Assembly (NCBI GenBank): GCA_025060135.1
Contig: JANXCY010000010.1
Span: 1 to 64,000, forward strand
DNA: 64,000 nt
Source of the DNA: Anaerolineae bacterium
GTDB taxonomy: Bacteria; Chloroflexota; Anaerolineae; B4-G1; DUEL01
Direction: 5' to 3'
The notes below the pieces were generated by a model. That model saw only the letters and a program-made list of their open reading frames with translations, had not been told where the DNA came from and did no database searches. Shown here one piece after another: positions 52,073 to 62,775 of the stretch. The translations under genes and the position numbers were made by a program. Within the stretch, counting starts at the first letter, position 1. The number at the start of each line of letters is the position of its first letter.

Positions 52073-53830
52073 TCAATCTCCTCCCACTGTCAGGTCTTCC
52101 CGTACCCAGAGGATGGTCTGTTCAGCCGGTGGGAGCGGGGACAGGGGAGCCCGATAGAGCCACCAGCGGGCCCATTCGTAGCCGCTTCGGGGCGGAGTCC
52201 AGGCCCGGCGAAGGGTAAAGGCCGTGCCGTAGTAGCCCTCAGAAATGGAAACCCCAGCAGGAGCGACGATGAGGGCAGGCTTCTCGTCCCATGCAGAGGC
52301 GCCTGAATCCGCAGACGCGGCCCCTGCAGGGGTTGGAGCCTGGTGTGGGCAAAACTGGGATCGCAGGTCGCGCAGGGCCCAGGATACCGCCGGGTCGGGG
52401 TTCACCAGCCGCAGGCGGCACCCTGCTTCGCTGCGGGCCGGGGTCTGGGTCAGGACCCGCTCCGTCTCCGCCACCAGCAGACGCAGGTCGGAGGCTGTGG
52501 GCTCCGGAACCCCTCCGGGCGCGCAGGTTGGCTCGCCCGGGCAGACCTGGGCCACTCGCCACCCCGCCGCGAAAGTGATCGCCAGCAGAAGCACGCCCAT
52601 CACCAGCGCGGCCCGATGGAGGACGAAGCGGAGGGCACGCCGGGTCGTTTCCTCCGGGGGTTCATCGCGCTCAGGGACGGAGAGGGCCATCCCAAAGAGC
52701 AGAATCAGCAGCACCTGAAGCGCCAGCCCGATGCCTACCAGGAACAGGTCGGCGGGCTGCCCATAGCGGGAGTAGCGGGCCAGGACCAGGCCGGAGTGGG
52801 TCCAGAGGACCAGAGAGAGGGCGCCGTAGACCCACCCGGAGACCCCCCACGCGCTGTTCTGGAGCGCGCGGGCCAGTTCCTCTACCGCCAGACCTCCGAG
52901 CCCGGCCAGCGGGACCAGCCACAGGACAGGGGAGGCGGGGGTGGGCATCAAAAGGGTCTCCGCCATTCCCACCCCAGCCCAGAAGAGCCAGAGAAGCCCC
53001 ATTCCATGGCGCCGGGAGAGGGCCAGAGCGGCGCCGGCGATGCCGGTCAGCAGAATCAGGGGTTCAGATAGTATCTGTAGCACAAAAGGGATATTGTGTC
53101 CCGCCCCCGGAGCCAGCCAGCGCAGGAACTGTTCTCCCGTTGCGGCCAGGCCAGCGGGATGGAGACCTAATCCCGCGCCGAAGGCGAAAAGGCCCAGGGC
53201 GAAAGCCCCCAGTGCGCGCCCCAACGCGGGGCGGAGTATGGGCCAGACCCACTGGGTCTGGCCCCGCCAGATCCAGAGGCCAGCGGCCAGCGCCAGGACC
53301 AGTCCCAGGAGTAGCCCCCAGGCCATAGGCCCGGCGGTCAGAGCCAGTGCCAGCCCGATCCCGCCCAGGGGAATCCAGACCGACTGCCAGGAGTCCAGGT
53401 AGCGCGCGACCGCGCCCACCAGGAGCATCACTCCCAGCGTGGCCGGAATGGCACTGTCCAGTGTGCGGGAGAGAGCCAGGAGGGTGGGGGAGAGAGCCAG
53501 TAGAAGGCCGCTGCCTAGCGTACCCCAGGGGCCCAGGTACCGCCGGAGGAGGAGCGGGGTCAGCATCAGCCCGATCCCGCAGAGGGCCGGGACCAGACGG
53601 GCCAGTCCATCGCTACCGTGAAAGAGAGCGAAGAGCAGGACATTGGCGTGGAAGAGGAGCGGGGAAATCTCCCGCGCTTCGGGCGGGATTCCGCTTCCGT
53701 GGGCTGCCTGGTATGCTGCCAAAGCCTGGACTGCCTCAGTAGAGGAAAGAGGCGCAACGCCCAAGCCGACCAGCCGCAGGGTGGCGGCGAGGAGGAGGAT
53801 GGCAAACCAGAGAAGTCGTTCGTTGCGCAT
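52073..53830 (-). CDS. polytopic GT39-like membrane protein
   Basis: 585 aa, about eleven helices. Dolichyl-phosphate-mannose-type fold: RLVGLGVAPLSSTEAVQALAAY at the first loop, LARLVPALCGIGLML, then LSPTLLALSRTLDSAI. The first loop usually reads DEA; here STEA keeps Glu but lacks Asp. A C-terminal periplasmic domain follows (about 435-585). Middle gene of the three-gene membrane operon. Confidence 0.75.
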   Translation of the reverse strand: MRNERLLWFAILLLAATLRLVGLGVAPLSSTEAVQALAAYQAAHGSGIPPEAREISPLLFHANVLLFALFHGSDGLARLVPALCGIGLMLTPLLLRRYLGPWGTLGSGLLLALSPTLLALSRTLDSAIPATLGVMLLVGAVARYLDSWQSVWIPLGGIGLALALTAGPMAWGLLLGLVLALAAGLWIWRGQTQWVWPILRPALGRALGAFALGLFAFGAGLGLHPAGLAATGEQFLRWLAPGAGHNIPFVLQILSEPLILLTGIAGAALALSRRHGMGLLWLFWAGVGMAETLLMPTPASPVLWLVPLAGLGGLAVEELARALQNSAWGVSGWVYGALSLVLWTHSGLVLARYSRYGQPADLFLVGIGLALQVLLILLFGMALSVPERDEPPEETTRRALRFVLHRAALVMGVLLLAITFAAGWRVAQVCPGEPTCAPGGVPEPTASDLRLLVAETERVLTQTPARSEAGCRLRLVNPDPAVSWALRDLRSQFCPHQAPTPAGAASADSGASAWDEKPALIVAPAGVSISEGYYGTAFTLRRAWTPPRSGYEWARWWLYRAPLSPLPPAEQTILWVREDLTVGGD

Positions 53831-53892
53831 AGCGTATTGCGTTTGCGTATTCCCTGTCGCGTATCCCCAGGTGACGGAGTACAGAATACGGA

Positions 53893-56409
53893 CTACGGAA
53901 TCCGAAATATCTTTACTCCGTTTGCGTCGTAGACGATTTCGCCAATCCGGGCAAACTTCTCCAGCCCCTCCGGCGGATAGCGGGATCGCTCCACCAGGCC
54001 CACATAGATATATTGTATACCATATCGCTTCAAAAGGGTCAAGGCCTGGTCGGGATCGGGGGTGGTGTAGAGGGTCTGGATGTCCGGCTCGCGGCGGGCG
54101 GGCTCATCATAGTCCCCGCGCCACTGATGCTCGTGTCCGCCCCAACCTAACAGCGTCGGCAAACCGGTGAAAGCAGAGACCCGTCCCTCGTAGACGTAGG
54201 CTTGGTAGCGGTCGCCGGGGGCTTCCAGGATGACGGGGGTACCTTTTACGTGTGCGTTCAGCCATTCTATGGCCGCCATGTCGGCCCCGTAGAGGGCACG
54301 GAGGTGAGCCGCGCCGTCCAGCGTGGGCGGACCGCCGTATTCCCGCGCGCGGGTGGGAATCGCCAGGGCCGGATAGACCAGCCCCAGAACAACCAGGAGC
54401 ACGCCCACCCACGCGGCCCAGCGGGGACCTCGGAGCCAGCAATGGGCCAGCGCGCAGGCAGCAGCGATTCCCCACATCGTCCAGGCCTGGAAGTAGAACT
54501 TGAAGACGGTGTTCATCCGGGTGCCAAAGTGGTCCCGGAGGTAGAAGAACTCCACAGCCAGGGTCAGCGCGGCACCGGCGGCGACCAGCAGGAGAGTAAA
54601 GGCGGTAGGAGAGGGTGAGCAGGCAGCGAGGGGTGGGAAACGGGGAGCGGAGATATTTTGGGCGGATATGTGTCCCCGGAGGGCCAGCCCAGCGGTGGTC
54701 AGCAGCGCGGTCAGGAAGAGGGCCGTCCAGGGGAACAGAAACCGCTTCTGGAGTCGTTCAGCGATCAGGCGAGAGGCGTCGGGGATGGACTCCAGGCCAG
54801 GGATGGGCCCACCGCGCTGCAGCGCGCTCAGGTAGAACCGGCCCTGAGGGTGCATCAGGACGGCGAACAGAAGGACGACCAGCAGCCCCAGGGCGATGGT
54901 CAGCGTCCAGAGCGCCACGTCTTTCCAGCGAATGCCCCGCTCCCGGGCCTGTCCTACCGTCCACACAATAACCGGAAAAAGCAGAGGTCCAAACATCACC
55001 AGGAACTGGGGCAAACGGGTCGGGTTAAAGAGGTTGGGGAGGATGCCCGACGCCTGGGAGCGAAGGCCCAGCCAGAAGGGAAGGTAAAGAAGGATGCAGG
55101 AAGCAAGAAGTAGGAAAAGAGTGGAAAAGACCTGTTTCCAGCGTTGGAGGCCGGAAGAAAGGAGAAAGGCCATGGCGAAGAGGGCGAAGTAAACCGGGAG
55201 GTCCCAGGTGTTCAGGAAACCCAGGCCGCCCAGACAGAGAGAAGAAAGAATCAGCAGAATCCAGGCAGGTCGCTGCGTCCTCTGCGGTGAGAAAAAAAGG
55301 TTTAAAGCGAGGGCGAGAGCCAGGAGGGTGAAGGGAAGGGAGAGAAGGTGGGGGTGCATATCCCCCAAAATGAAGGAGAAGGCCGGGAATTCGTCAATGA
55401 CTTCCCAGTCCACCGGATGCTCCGGAGTGCTCCAGGGAGCCGTATCGTGGAGGACCCGGGAGGCTTGCCACCACCACATAAACCGATTCGGCATCCAGGA
55501 ACCTTCGGCGAAGGGTGGGGGCGGAACATTAATGGAGCGGATATCCAGCCACTCCCAGAACGCGGTCGGAAAGAGGCCGCGCGCGTGCAGAACTTCCAGG
55601 ACCCCCTCCAAGTTGCCCATCAGCACCAGTACCAGTGGCCCCAGCAGCGCGCCCCAGCAGGCCACGCGCTCGGAAACGGACGCGGATGAACGAGGATGAA
55701 CGCGGATTGGATGGCTCTCTGGGGAATCCGCGCCATCCGCTGGGCTTTTCCCTCCTACCAGCAGCGCGTAGACCAGCCCGTAAGCGCCAGCAACGGTGAG
55801 GGCAAAGAGGGTCGCGATGCCCAGGTTGAAGGCGATGGGGGCGGGGACAGCGACCAGATGAGTCAGCATGCCCACCAACACGTAGCCGAAATAATAGTAG
55901 GAGATGGCGAAGCCCGAAAGCCAGGGGTCGTGGGGCGGGAAGCGGGGGGCCCGGAGGACGGCGTTCAGAAAGGCGATTTCCATCCACTTTTCCCCGCCCG
56001 CCGTCTCAATGCGGGGCATATAGGCGCGGACGACGCACCAGAGGGCAAAGGCCAGGGCGAAGAGAAGTTCTACAAAGGTCGCATGGCGCAGGGTCGCCGG
56101 ACATCGGGCACAGGGCGCAGCGCGCAAGAGCGCGGGGTCATCGGAAGAAGGGCGGGCGAAGAGCCACAGGGCAGCGCCAGCCAGGGCCATTAGGAGCAGG
56201 GTTGCCGCAACCCCACCGGGAGTATTTGGCAGCCAGCCGAAGACGGAGAGAATCCAGAAGAGATACCCTCCCACCATCAGCCCCAGGGGACGGGCGAAGG
56301 CGTAGCCCCGGCCAGGCATCTGCCGGAAGAGGCACAGCGCCAGCGGCAGCGCAGCCAGGCCGAAGAGTTGCAGGGCCAGATACCAGCGAAACGCGTAGAG
56401 CAGTTCCAT
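53893..56409 (-). CDS. DUF2298 (YYY-family) large membrane protein
   Basis: 838 aa. About fifteen helices. [15 protein letters not shown] is the namesake motif, and [22 protein letters not shown] and a [19 protein letters not shown] segment are family-typical (TIGR03662, shared by Chloroflexi and archaea). Presumed glycosyltransferase or glycolipid flippase partner of the Agl23-like protein. ATG 56409 is chosen because the promoter at 56449-56477 lies inside the longer reading. First gene of the operon; C-terminal domain ends [13 protein letters not shown]. Confidence 0.85.
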   Translation of the reverse strand: MELLYAFRWYLALQLFGLAALPLALCLFRQMPGRGYAFARPLGLMVGGYLFWILSVFGWLPNTPGGVAATLLLMALAGAALWLFARPSSDDPALLRAAPCARCPATLRHATFVELLFALAFALWCVVRAYMPRIETAGGEKWMEIAFLNAVLRAPRFPPHDPWLSGFAISYYYFGYVLVGMLTHLVAVPAPIAFNLGIATLFALTVAGAYGLVYALLVGGKSPADGADSPESHPIRVHPRSSASVSERVACWGALLGPLVLVLMGNLEGVLEVLHARGLFPTAFWEWLDIRSINVPPPPFAEGSWMPNRFMWWWQASRVLHDTAPWSTPEHPVDWEVIDEFPAFSFILGDMHPHLLSLPFTLLALALALNLFFSPQRTQRPAWILLILSSLCLGGLGFLNTWDLPVYFALFAMAFLLSSGLQRWKQVFSTLFLLLASCILLYLPFWLGLRSQASGILPNLFNPTRLPQFLVMFGPLLFPVIVWTVGQARERGIRWKDVALWTLTIALGLLVVLLFAVLMHPQGRFYLSALQRGGPIPGLESIPDASRLIAERLQKRFLFPWTALFLTALLTTAGLALRGHISAQNISAPRFPPLAACSPSPTAFTLLLVAAGAALTLAVEFFYLRDHFGTRMNTVFKFYFQAWTMWGIAAACALAHCWLRGPRWAAWVGVLLVVLGLVYPALAIPTRAREYGGPPTLDGAAHLRALYGADMAAIEWLNAHVKGTPVILEAPGDRYQAYVYEGRVSAFTGLPTLLGWGGHEHQWRGDYDEPARREPDIQTLYTTPDPDQALTLLKRYGIQYIYVGLVERSRYPPEGLEKFARIGEIVYDANGVKIFRIP

Positions 56410-56448
56410 CAATCTTGCGGCCCGAGCCGGTGAGCGGAGACGACCAGC

Positions 56449-56477
56449 ATTATAATCTGCCTGGCGGATTTCCGCAA
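56449..56477 (-). promoter_or_regulatory. promoter of the three-gene membrane glycosylation operon
   Basis: Minus strand: TTGCGG (56477-56472), 17-bp spacer, TATAAT (56454-56449). Confidence 0.75.
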
Positions 56478-56498
56478 ACAGGGTGCTGGTTGTATAAT
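56470..56498 (+). promoter_or_regulatory. promoter of guaB
   Basis: TATAAT (56493-56498) with a poor -35, TTCCGC (56470-56475), which overlaps the -35 of the divergent promoter. Confidence 0.65.
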
Positions 56499-56537
56499 AA
56501 GTATTTAACTGATAGACCATTTCGTGAGGAGGGGAAT

Positions 56538-58022
56538 ATGAATCAGAACGCCGATTTATTTAACCACTTTGAAGCCCTGACCTTTGACGACGTCCTGGTC
56601 GTCCCTGGCTACAGCGAAGTACTTCCGGCTCAGACCGACGTCAGTGTCCAGTTGACTCCGGCAATTCGGCTCAATATCCCCATTCTTTCAGCGGCGATGG
56701 ACACGGTAACCGAGGCTCCGATGGCCATTGCGCTGGCCCGAGAGGGAGGATTGGGAGTGATCCATCGGAATATGTCCCCCCAGGCCCAGGCCCGGGAAGT
56801 CGCCCGGGTTAAGCGGGCGCAGTCCGGGATGATTCTGGACCCTATCACCCTGCCCCCTACCGCCACTGTCCGACAGGCTGAGGAGATTATGACCACCTAC
56901 CATATCAGTGGAGTCCCCATCACGGATGAAGGGCATCGGCTGGTAGGCATCCTCACCAACCGGGACATCCGTTTTCTGGAAGCGGAGGACCTGGACCGTC
57001 CGGTGAGCGATTTTATGACCCGCGCGCCGCTGATTACTGCCCCGGTTGGGATTACCCTGGAGGAGGCGAAGGCCATTCTGCAGCGGCACCGCATTGAGAA
57101 ACTGCCGCTGGTGGACGAGGAGGGGGTCCTACAGGGGCTGATTACCGTGAAGGACATCCAGAAGGCCCGTCAGTATCCCAACGCGGCCCGGGATGCGCAG
57201 GGGCGGCTGTTGGTCGGAGCGGCGGTGGGCGTGGGCGAAGACCTGGAAGAGCGGACCCAACTGCTGGTAGATGCCGGGGTGGACATCGTGGTGATTGATA
57301 CTGCCCATGGGCATTCCGAGGGAGTAATCCGGGCCATTCACCGTATCCGCCATTACTGGCCCGATCTGCCCATCATGGCCGGAAACGTGGTAACCGCCGA
57401 GGGAACCGAAGCGCTCATCCGCGCGGGCGCCGATGTGGTGAAGGTGGGAGTCGGGGCAGGGTCTATCTGCACGACGCGCGTGGTTGCCGGGGCGGGGATG
57501 CCCCAGTTGAGCGCCATCTATACCTGCGCGCAGGCCGCGCTGCCCTTCGGAATCCCCGTTATTGCCGATGGGGGGATCAAATATAGCGGGGATATTGTGA
57601 AGGCTATCGTTGCCGGAGCATCGGCAGTGATGCTGGGGAACCTGCTGGCAGGACTGGACGAGGCGCCGGGAGAGATTGTCTTCTACGAGGGGCGTCGGTT
57701 CAAGGAATACCGGGGCATGGGGAGCCTGGGGGCCATGCATGGCTACGGGCGAGACCGCTACGGCTCCGGGCAGACCCCGGGGGGGAAACTGGTACCCGAG
57801 GGCGTGGAAGGGCGGGTGCCCTACAAAGGCCCCCTGCACGATTACATCTACCAACTGGTGGGGGGCCTGAAGGCCGGTATGGGGTACGCGGGCGCGGCCA
57901 GTCTGGAAGATCTCCGGCAGCGTGGACGGCTGATCCGCATCACCAACGCCGGCCTGATAGAGAGCCACCCCCACGACGTCATCATCACCAAAGAGGCCCC
58001 CAATTACCAGCTCAATCCCTAA
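56538..58022 (+). CDS. guaB: IMP dehydrogenase
   Basis: 494 aa, standard. Oxidises IMP to XMP, the committed step to GMP. N-terminal barrel half ([15 protein letters not shown]), two CBS domains (about 97-210), catalytic Cys311 in [22 protein letters not shown], and the flap [26 protein letters not shown] precedes ATG 56538; the longer frame overlapping the divergent gene is rejected. Confidence 0.96.
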   Translation: MNQNADLFNHFEALTFDDVLVVPGYSEVLPAQTDVSVQLTPAIRLNIPILSAAMDTVTEAPMAIALAREGGLGVIHRNMSPQAQAREVARVKRAQSGMILDPITLPPTATVRQAEEIMTTYHISGVPITDEGHRLVGILTNRDIRFLEAEDLDRPVSDFMTRAPLITAPVGITLEEAKAILQRHRIEKLPLVDEEGVLQGLITVKDIQKARQYPNAARDAQGRLLVGAAVGVGEDLEERTQLLVDAGVDIVVIDTAHGHSEGVIRAIHRIRHYWPDLPIMAGNVVTAEGTEALIRAGADVVKVGVGAGSICTTRVVAGAGMPQLSAIYTCAQAALPFGIPVIADGGIKYSGDIVKAIVAGASAVMLGNLLAGLDEAPGEIVFYEGRRFKEYRGMGSLGAMHGYGRDRYGSGQTPGGKLVPEGVEGRVPYKGPLHDYIYQLVGGLKAGMGYAGAASLEDLRQRGRLIRITNAGLIESHPHDVIITKEAPNYQLNP

Positions 58023-58150
58023 GGGAGTGCGCGAATACTGACGGGTAGTGGATACCGTGAGGGCTGTTTGCCTCGGGGGACTCTTATCGCGCGGGGGATT
58101 CCTGCTGATGCAACAGATGCCAGGCCTGGGAGACACCCCGAACCCTGCAG

Positions 58151-58260
58151 GCGAACCGTCTGGGCTCCATTGTGCCGGCTCATCGCCTGGGCTACCTCGG
58201 GCGAACCGCCTGGGCTCCATTGTGCCGGCTGATGTAGAGGCTAACCGCCTGGGCTATGCC
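58151..58260. repeat. short direct repeats in the guaB 3' intergenic region
   Basis: A 30-bp block at 58151-58180 recurs at 58201-58230 with one mismatch (50-bp period). The core CGCCTGGGCT occurs twice more nearby (about 58184 and 58245). Nothing else is seen between 58023 and 58286. Confidence 0.75.
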
Positions 58261-58286
58261 CCCGTGTGCTCTGATGCGGATGGGGG

Positions 58287-58793
58287 TCAGGCAATGCTAT
58301 AATTTCCGGCCCTCTGAATGCCCCGCCTCCATTCGGTCGTCCGCAGACCGTACAGGCGGTCCACATGCTCCTGGAGCATACTGCGGACAAAATCGGCCTG
58401 CAGCGGCCGGGGGAAGTACTCGGACATCACAAACTCAAAGAGGGCATTGACCTCCGAGTTCTCTATGGCGTGGGCTTCCTGATAGGCGTCCTCCAGCGTG
58501 CGGATGCGGGCCAGCGTCTGCTCGGGGGAGAAGCGGGTGGCCGCGCGGGCCTTTTCCAGCCAGAGCGGGTCCGCTGGGGCCTGAGATTGCTCTGGGGAGA
58601 GAGACTCCCGGATTTGTTCCAGCAGCCGGATGTGCGCGGCTTCGTCCGCTCCCATCTTCCACCAGATCCGGGCCGCGTCTGGTTCGTGGGCGAAGGCCTC
58701 CATCAACTGCAGATAGAAGGTCTGGGCCGCAGTCTCTGCCTGCAACAGCAGATGAATCAGGGTCTCCACTGTTGGGGGATCGGATACGGACAT
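58287..58793 (-). CDS. ferritin-like diiron protein (rubrerythrin-type)
   Basis: 168 aa. Four-helix pattern with metal ligands: AETAAQTFYLQLMEAF (Glu), GADEAAHIRLLEQI (ExxH), AIENSEVNALFEFV (Glu) and MLQEHVDRLYGL (ExxH). No rubredoxin domain. Probably handles peroxide or iron. Strong AAAGGAGG before ATG 58793. Confidence 0.82.
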   Translation of the reverse strand: MSVSDPPTVETLIHLLLQAETAAQTFYLQLMEAFAHEPDAARIWWKMGADEAAHIRLLEQIRESLSPEQSQAPADPLWLEKARAATRFSPEQTLARIRTLEDAYQEAHAIENSEVNALFEFVMSEYFPRPLQADFVRSMLQEHVDRLYGLRTTEWRRGIQRAGNYSIA

Positions 58794-58836
58794 CGGTCCT
58801 CCTTTCCGGGTGCTTCCCGCCGGACCAGTCGGATGG

Positions 58837-60294
<1,458 letters not shown>

Positions 60295-60309
60295 TCACCG
60301 GTCCTCTAC

Positions 60310-60339
60310 AAAAAACCAGCCTCCGGGTCTGGAGGCTGG
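60310..60339 (-). terminator. intrinsic terminator in the proS leader
   Basis: CCAGCCTCC pairs with GGAGGCTGG around a 6-nt loop, followed by six T on the minus strand. It lies 40 nt before the start codon. Confidence 0.85.
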
Positions 60340-60542
60340 CTGGCACAGCCTGAAGCACGAGGGGGCCCAGCACGCCTGACCAGACCATCAGGTCCGGTGC
60401 TCCGGGGCCGGCAGGCTGGGCGGGCGAATAGCGGGCATGGTACTCTTTCCCGAATACTGAATGAGTGAACTCGTAGCGCAGGCGGGTTCACCTGCATCAG
60501 AGAGGCCTGGTGGCCTGTGTTACGCCTGCATGAGTCCCTGTG
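60310..60542 (-). ncRNA. proS leader RNA with attenuator
   Basis: About 230 nt between the promoter at 60549-60577 and the terminator at 60310-60339. Hairpins visible on the minus strand: GTGAAC...GTTCAC, AGGCC-ACCA-GGCCT, and a long composite stem (60365-60409). A second copy of the terminator's 5' arm (CCAGCCT, near 60413-60419) could pair instead with the 3' arm. A regulated leader is likely; I cannot find the conserved T-box AGGGUGGNACCGCG. Confidence 0.55.
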
Positions 60543-60548
60543 AGGGGA

Positions 60549-60577
60549 AGTATACACTGAAAAGGGAATATTGTCAA
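60549..60577 (-). promoter_or_regulatory. promoter of the proS leader
   Basis: Minus strand: TTGACA (60577-60572), 17-bp spacer, TATACT (60554-60549). The best consensus promoter in the window. Confidence 0.82.
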
Positions 60578-60652
60578 TTCGCGCACCGTTGTTGAGGGTG
60601 TTCTATTTCACGAGGAAAGATCGGTCTTGGTATGGATAAGGGAATCTGTACA

Positions 60653-62029
60653 CTATCGCAGAATCTCATCCAGCAGGTCAGCCCCGGTGCGGCCCGTTCG
60701 CCAACTGACTGCCAGGCGCAGGTCGCGGCGGAAGCCTGCCGTCAGGTCCTCGCCGGTGGCGTAGCGCGTGAGCGCCAGGGCGCGGACAGCGTTGGCGATG
60801 GCGTAGCGCGGCTCGTGCCGGTCCAGGTCCTCAAAGAAAAAGGTGCAACTGGCATACATCCGTTGCCGGTAAAACTGGGCCTCCAGTAGCCACAGGAGTC
60901 GTTGGGTTTGTTCTGTGCTCAGATGGCTCAGGCCGCTCTCGCGCAGGAAGGCCTCGCCGCTGATCCGTCCCAGGATGACCGCGATATAGGCATCCCGCAG
61001 GGGCCAGGGGGCCAGCCCCAGCCGTTTAGCCTCACAGGAGAAGACTTCATCCAGTTCGCTAGTCAGGTTGTCCAGCGCGCGCCGCAGTGCTGCCTTCCAG
61101 CGGCCATCCCCAGGGGTGCAGGGACAACCCAGTGCCCAGCGGCTCAGATGGTGGTTGCAACTCCAGGCGCTGTTCTCCACCACCTCCACTTCGGCCCGGG
61201 GCGGGTGCTCCCGGAAATACGTCCCCAGCGTTACCGGGGGGCATCCCACCGCTGCCGCGCCATCCAGGATGCGCTCCAGAACCTCCACGCCCTCGGGATG
61301 GTGATGGCCGAAGGTCTCCCCGTCGGTGGCAATCAGGATCAACCCCCCACGCCGGCAACGCCACTCCAGTTGTTCCCGCAACCACTTCTCCGTATCCTCC
61401 GGCTCGGGCATCCCGAAGGCCAGCATGTCCGAAAGGACATGGTCCCGCACAAATACGGCGATTTCCCGTCCTCCAGAAAGCCGGACCCGGTACGGCCCGG
61501 CCCCATCGGTCAGGTCGCCCCGGACCTGCTGGTCGGAAAGGATGGTGAACCGGACCCCCTCGGCGGCCATAACCTCCAGCGTCTCCAGGTCCACCGCCAT
61601 TTCCGGCAACCACATCCCTTCCGGCGGATGGCCGAAACGGTGGGTGAAACTGGCGATCCCCCAGCGAACCTGGCAGATTTTATCCCGACGACGGGCCAGA
61701 GGGAGGATAGTGTGGTGCACAGCCTGAGCCAGGCCGTTCCCAACGCCGCATGCCTGGTAGACAGCGCGCTCAGCGGCAACGATCCGCTCGTAGGTATCGT
61801 GGGCGTATTCATCCATCCAGCGGGCCAGGGTGGCGCCCAGGTTGAAACTGATGCGGCCAAAGAGCCCGCGCCGGGCCAGCGGTTCGTAGCACTCGGCGGT
61901 GATGCGCTCGTTCCAGTTGGCGTACGGTGCCGCGTCGGGTTCGCGCGGGACCTTCCCGGTGAACGGGTCCACCCGAGGAGGCTGGTAGAAATGGCCGTGA
62001 ATGCAGAATGCTGCCGGTCTCATAGGCAT
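60653..62029 (-). CDS. GH57-type glycoside hydrolase (DUF3536 group)
   Basis: 458 aa. CIHGHFYQPPRVDPF at the N-terminus, MWLPEMAVDLETL, TDGETFGHHHPEGVEVL and SAWSCNHHLSRW characterise the DUF3536-bearing GH57 family (alpha-glucan-active or unknown). The first HGHFYQPPR strand and ATDGETFGHH contain the likely catalytic residues. Start ATG 62029 (or 62023) is tentative as no ribosome-binding site is evident. Confidence 0.87.
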   Translation of the reverse strand: MPMRPAAFCIHGHFYQPPRVDPFTGKVPREPDAAPYANWNERITAECYEPLARRGLFGRISFNLGATLARWMDEYAHDTYERIVAAERAVYQACGVGNGLAQAVHHTILPLARRRDKICQVRWGIASFTHRFGHPPEGMWLPEMAVDLETLEVMAAEGVRFTILSDQQVRGDLTDGAGPYRVRLSGGREIAVFVRDHVLSDMLAFGMPEPEDTEKWLREQLEWRCRRGGLILIATDGETFGHHHPEGVEVLERILDGAAAVGCPPVTLGTYFREHPPRAEVEVVENSAWSCNHHLSRWALGCPCTPGDGRWKAALRRALDNLTSELDEVFSCEAKRLGLAPWPLRDAYIAVILGRISGEAFLRESGLSHLSTEQTQRLLWLLEAQFYRQRMYASCTFFFEDLDRHEPRYAIANAVRALALTRYATGEDLTAGFRRDLRLAVSWRTGRTGADLLDEILR

Positions 62030-62066
62030 GGTACCGGGTGGGTAAAGATCACGCACGCGGATCTCT

Positions 62067-62767
62067 ACCGTGCAACCGTGAGGATGCAGTTCATAGTGTC
62101 CGGGTCATATCCGATCAGGCCCGCCGCTCTCAAACGTTCCAGCAGGGCAGCCCAGAGGGGTTGCGGGCGAAGACTTCCTGGAAGAGGGGCAGCGCTTCCT
62201 CCCACCGCCCGGCGTCAGCCAGCGTTACCGCATGCCAGAAGCGGATTTCTCCGTGATCCGGAGCGATCTGGTCGGCGGCGCGGTATTCCTCCAGGGCCCG
62301 CTCCACTTCCCCGCAGCCAGCAGCCGCTCCGCCAGGTCGCCGGACGATTCCCGATAGGCGGGCCATGTGGCCGGCCAGACCTCGGGCCCCCGCATCATGT
62401 TGGCCTGGACGGAGAAGCCCTCGCCGACTTCATGCCCAGCCTCCGGGATGCACCGGCTTCCGGTGTGGACCGCGACTCGTCCCTGGGCATCCGCCATAGC
62501 GACCTGCCGGAGGTCCCGACCGTCGTCAGCGGCCAGGAGGGCGGAAAGGGCCTGAGGGGCGGAGTAGCCTGCGCGCATCCGGGCCAGCCCCAGCGGGCCG
62601 TAGCGGACGTCCACCAGTGCCTGGGTGGCAACGGCACCCACCCCGGCCTCCGTCCAGGATACCACCGACCCAACGGAGAACCAGTGGGACTGTACGGCCA
62701 CCCCCAGTTGTCCGGTCTGAGGATCACGGGCAACAATGGAGAAGGTACAGGCCAGGGGGAATCGCAT
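62067..62767 (-). pseudogene. DUF1028 protein, decayed by an internal deletion and two frame changes
   Basis: The intact first part, 62767 to about 62320, is the Ntn-like DUF1028 core (FSIVARDPQTGQLGVAVQSHWF, ATQALVDVRYGPLGL, QANMM). The frame then runs into GKWSGPWRN. The expected TPR-like tail continues in another frame (GEVERALEEYRAADQIAPD...GRWEEALPLFQEVFARNP, about 62320-62165), and the family-type end (PLWAALLERLRAAGLI, stopping at TAG 62067-62069) is in a third frame. The stretch between core and tail appears to be missing. Sequencing or assembly error is possible for the single-base slip near 62160. ATG 62767 has AGGAGGTCCC. Confidence 0.75.
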
Positions 62768-62775
62768 GGGACCTC

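Noticed and set aside
58048-58302. 84-codon ORF after guaB
   Set aside because: No ribosome-binding site and the sequence derives from the local direct repeat.
60310-60542. Confident T-box riboswitch annotation upstream of proS
   Set aside because: Position, terminator and gene class fit, but AGGGUGGNACCGCG was not found, so it is listed as an unidentified leader.
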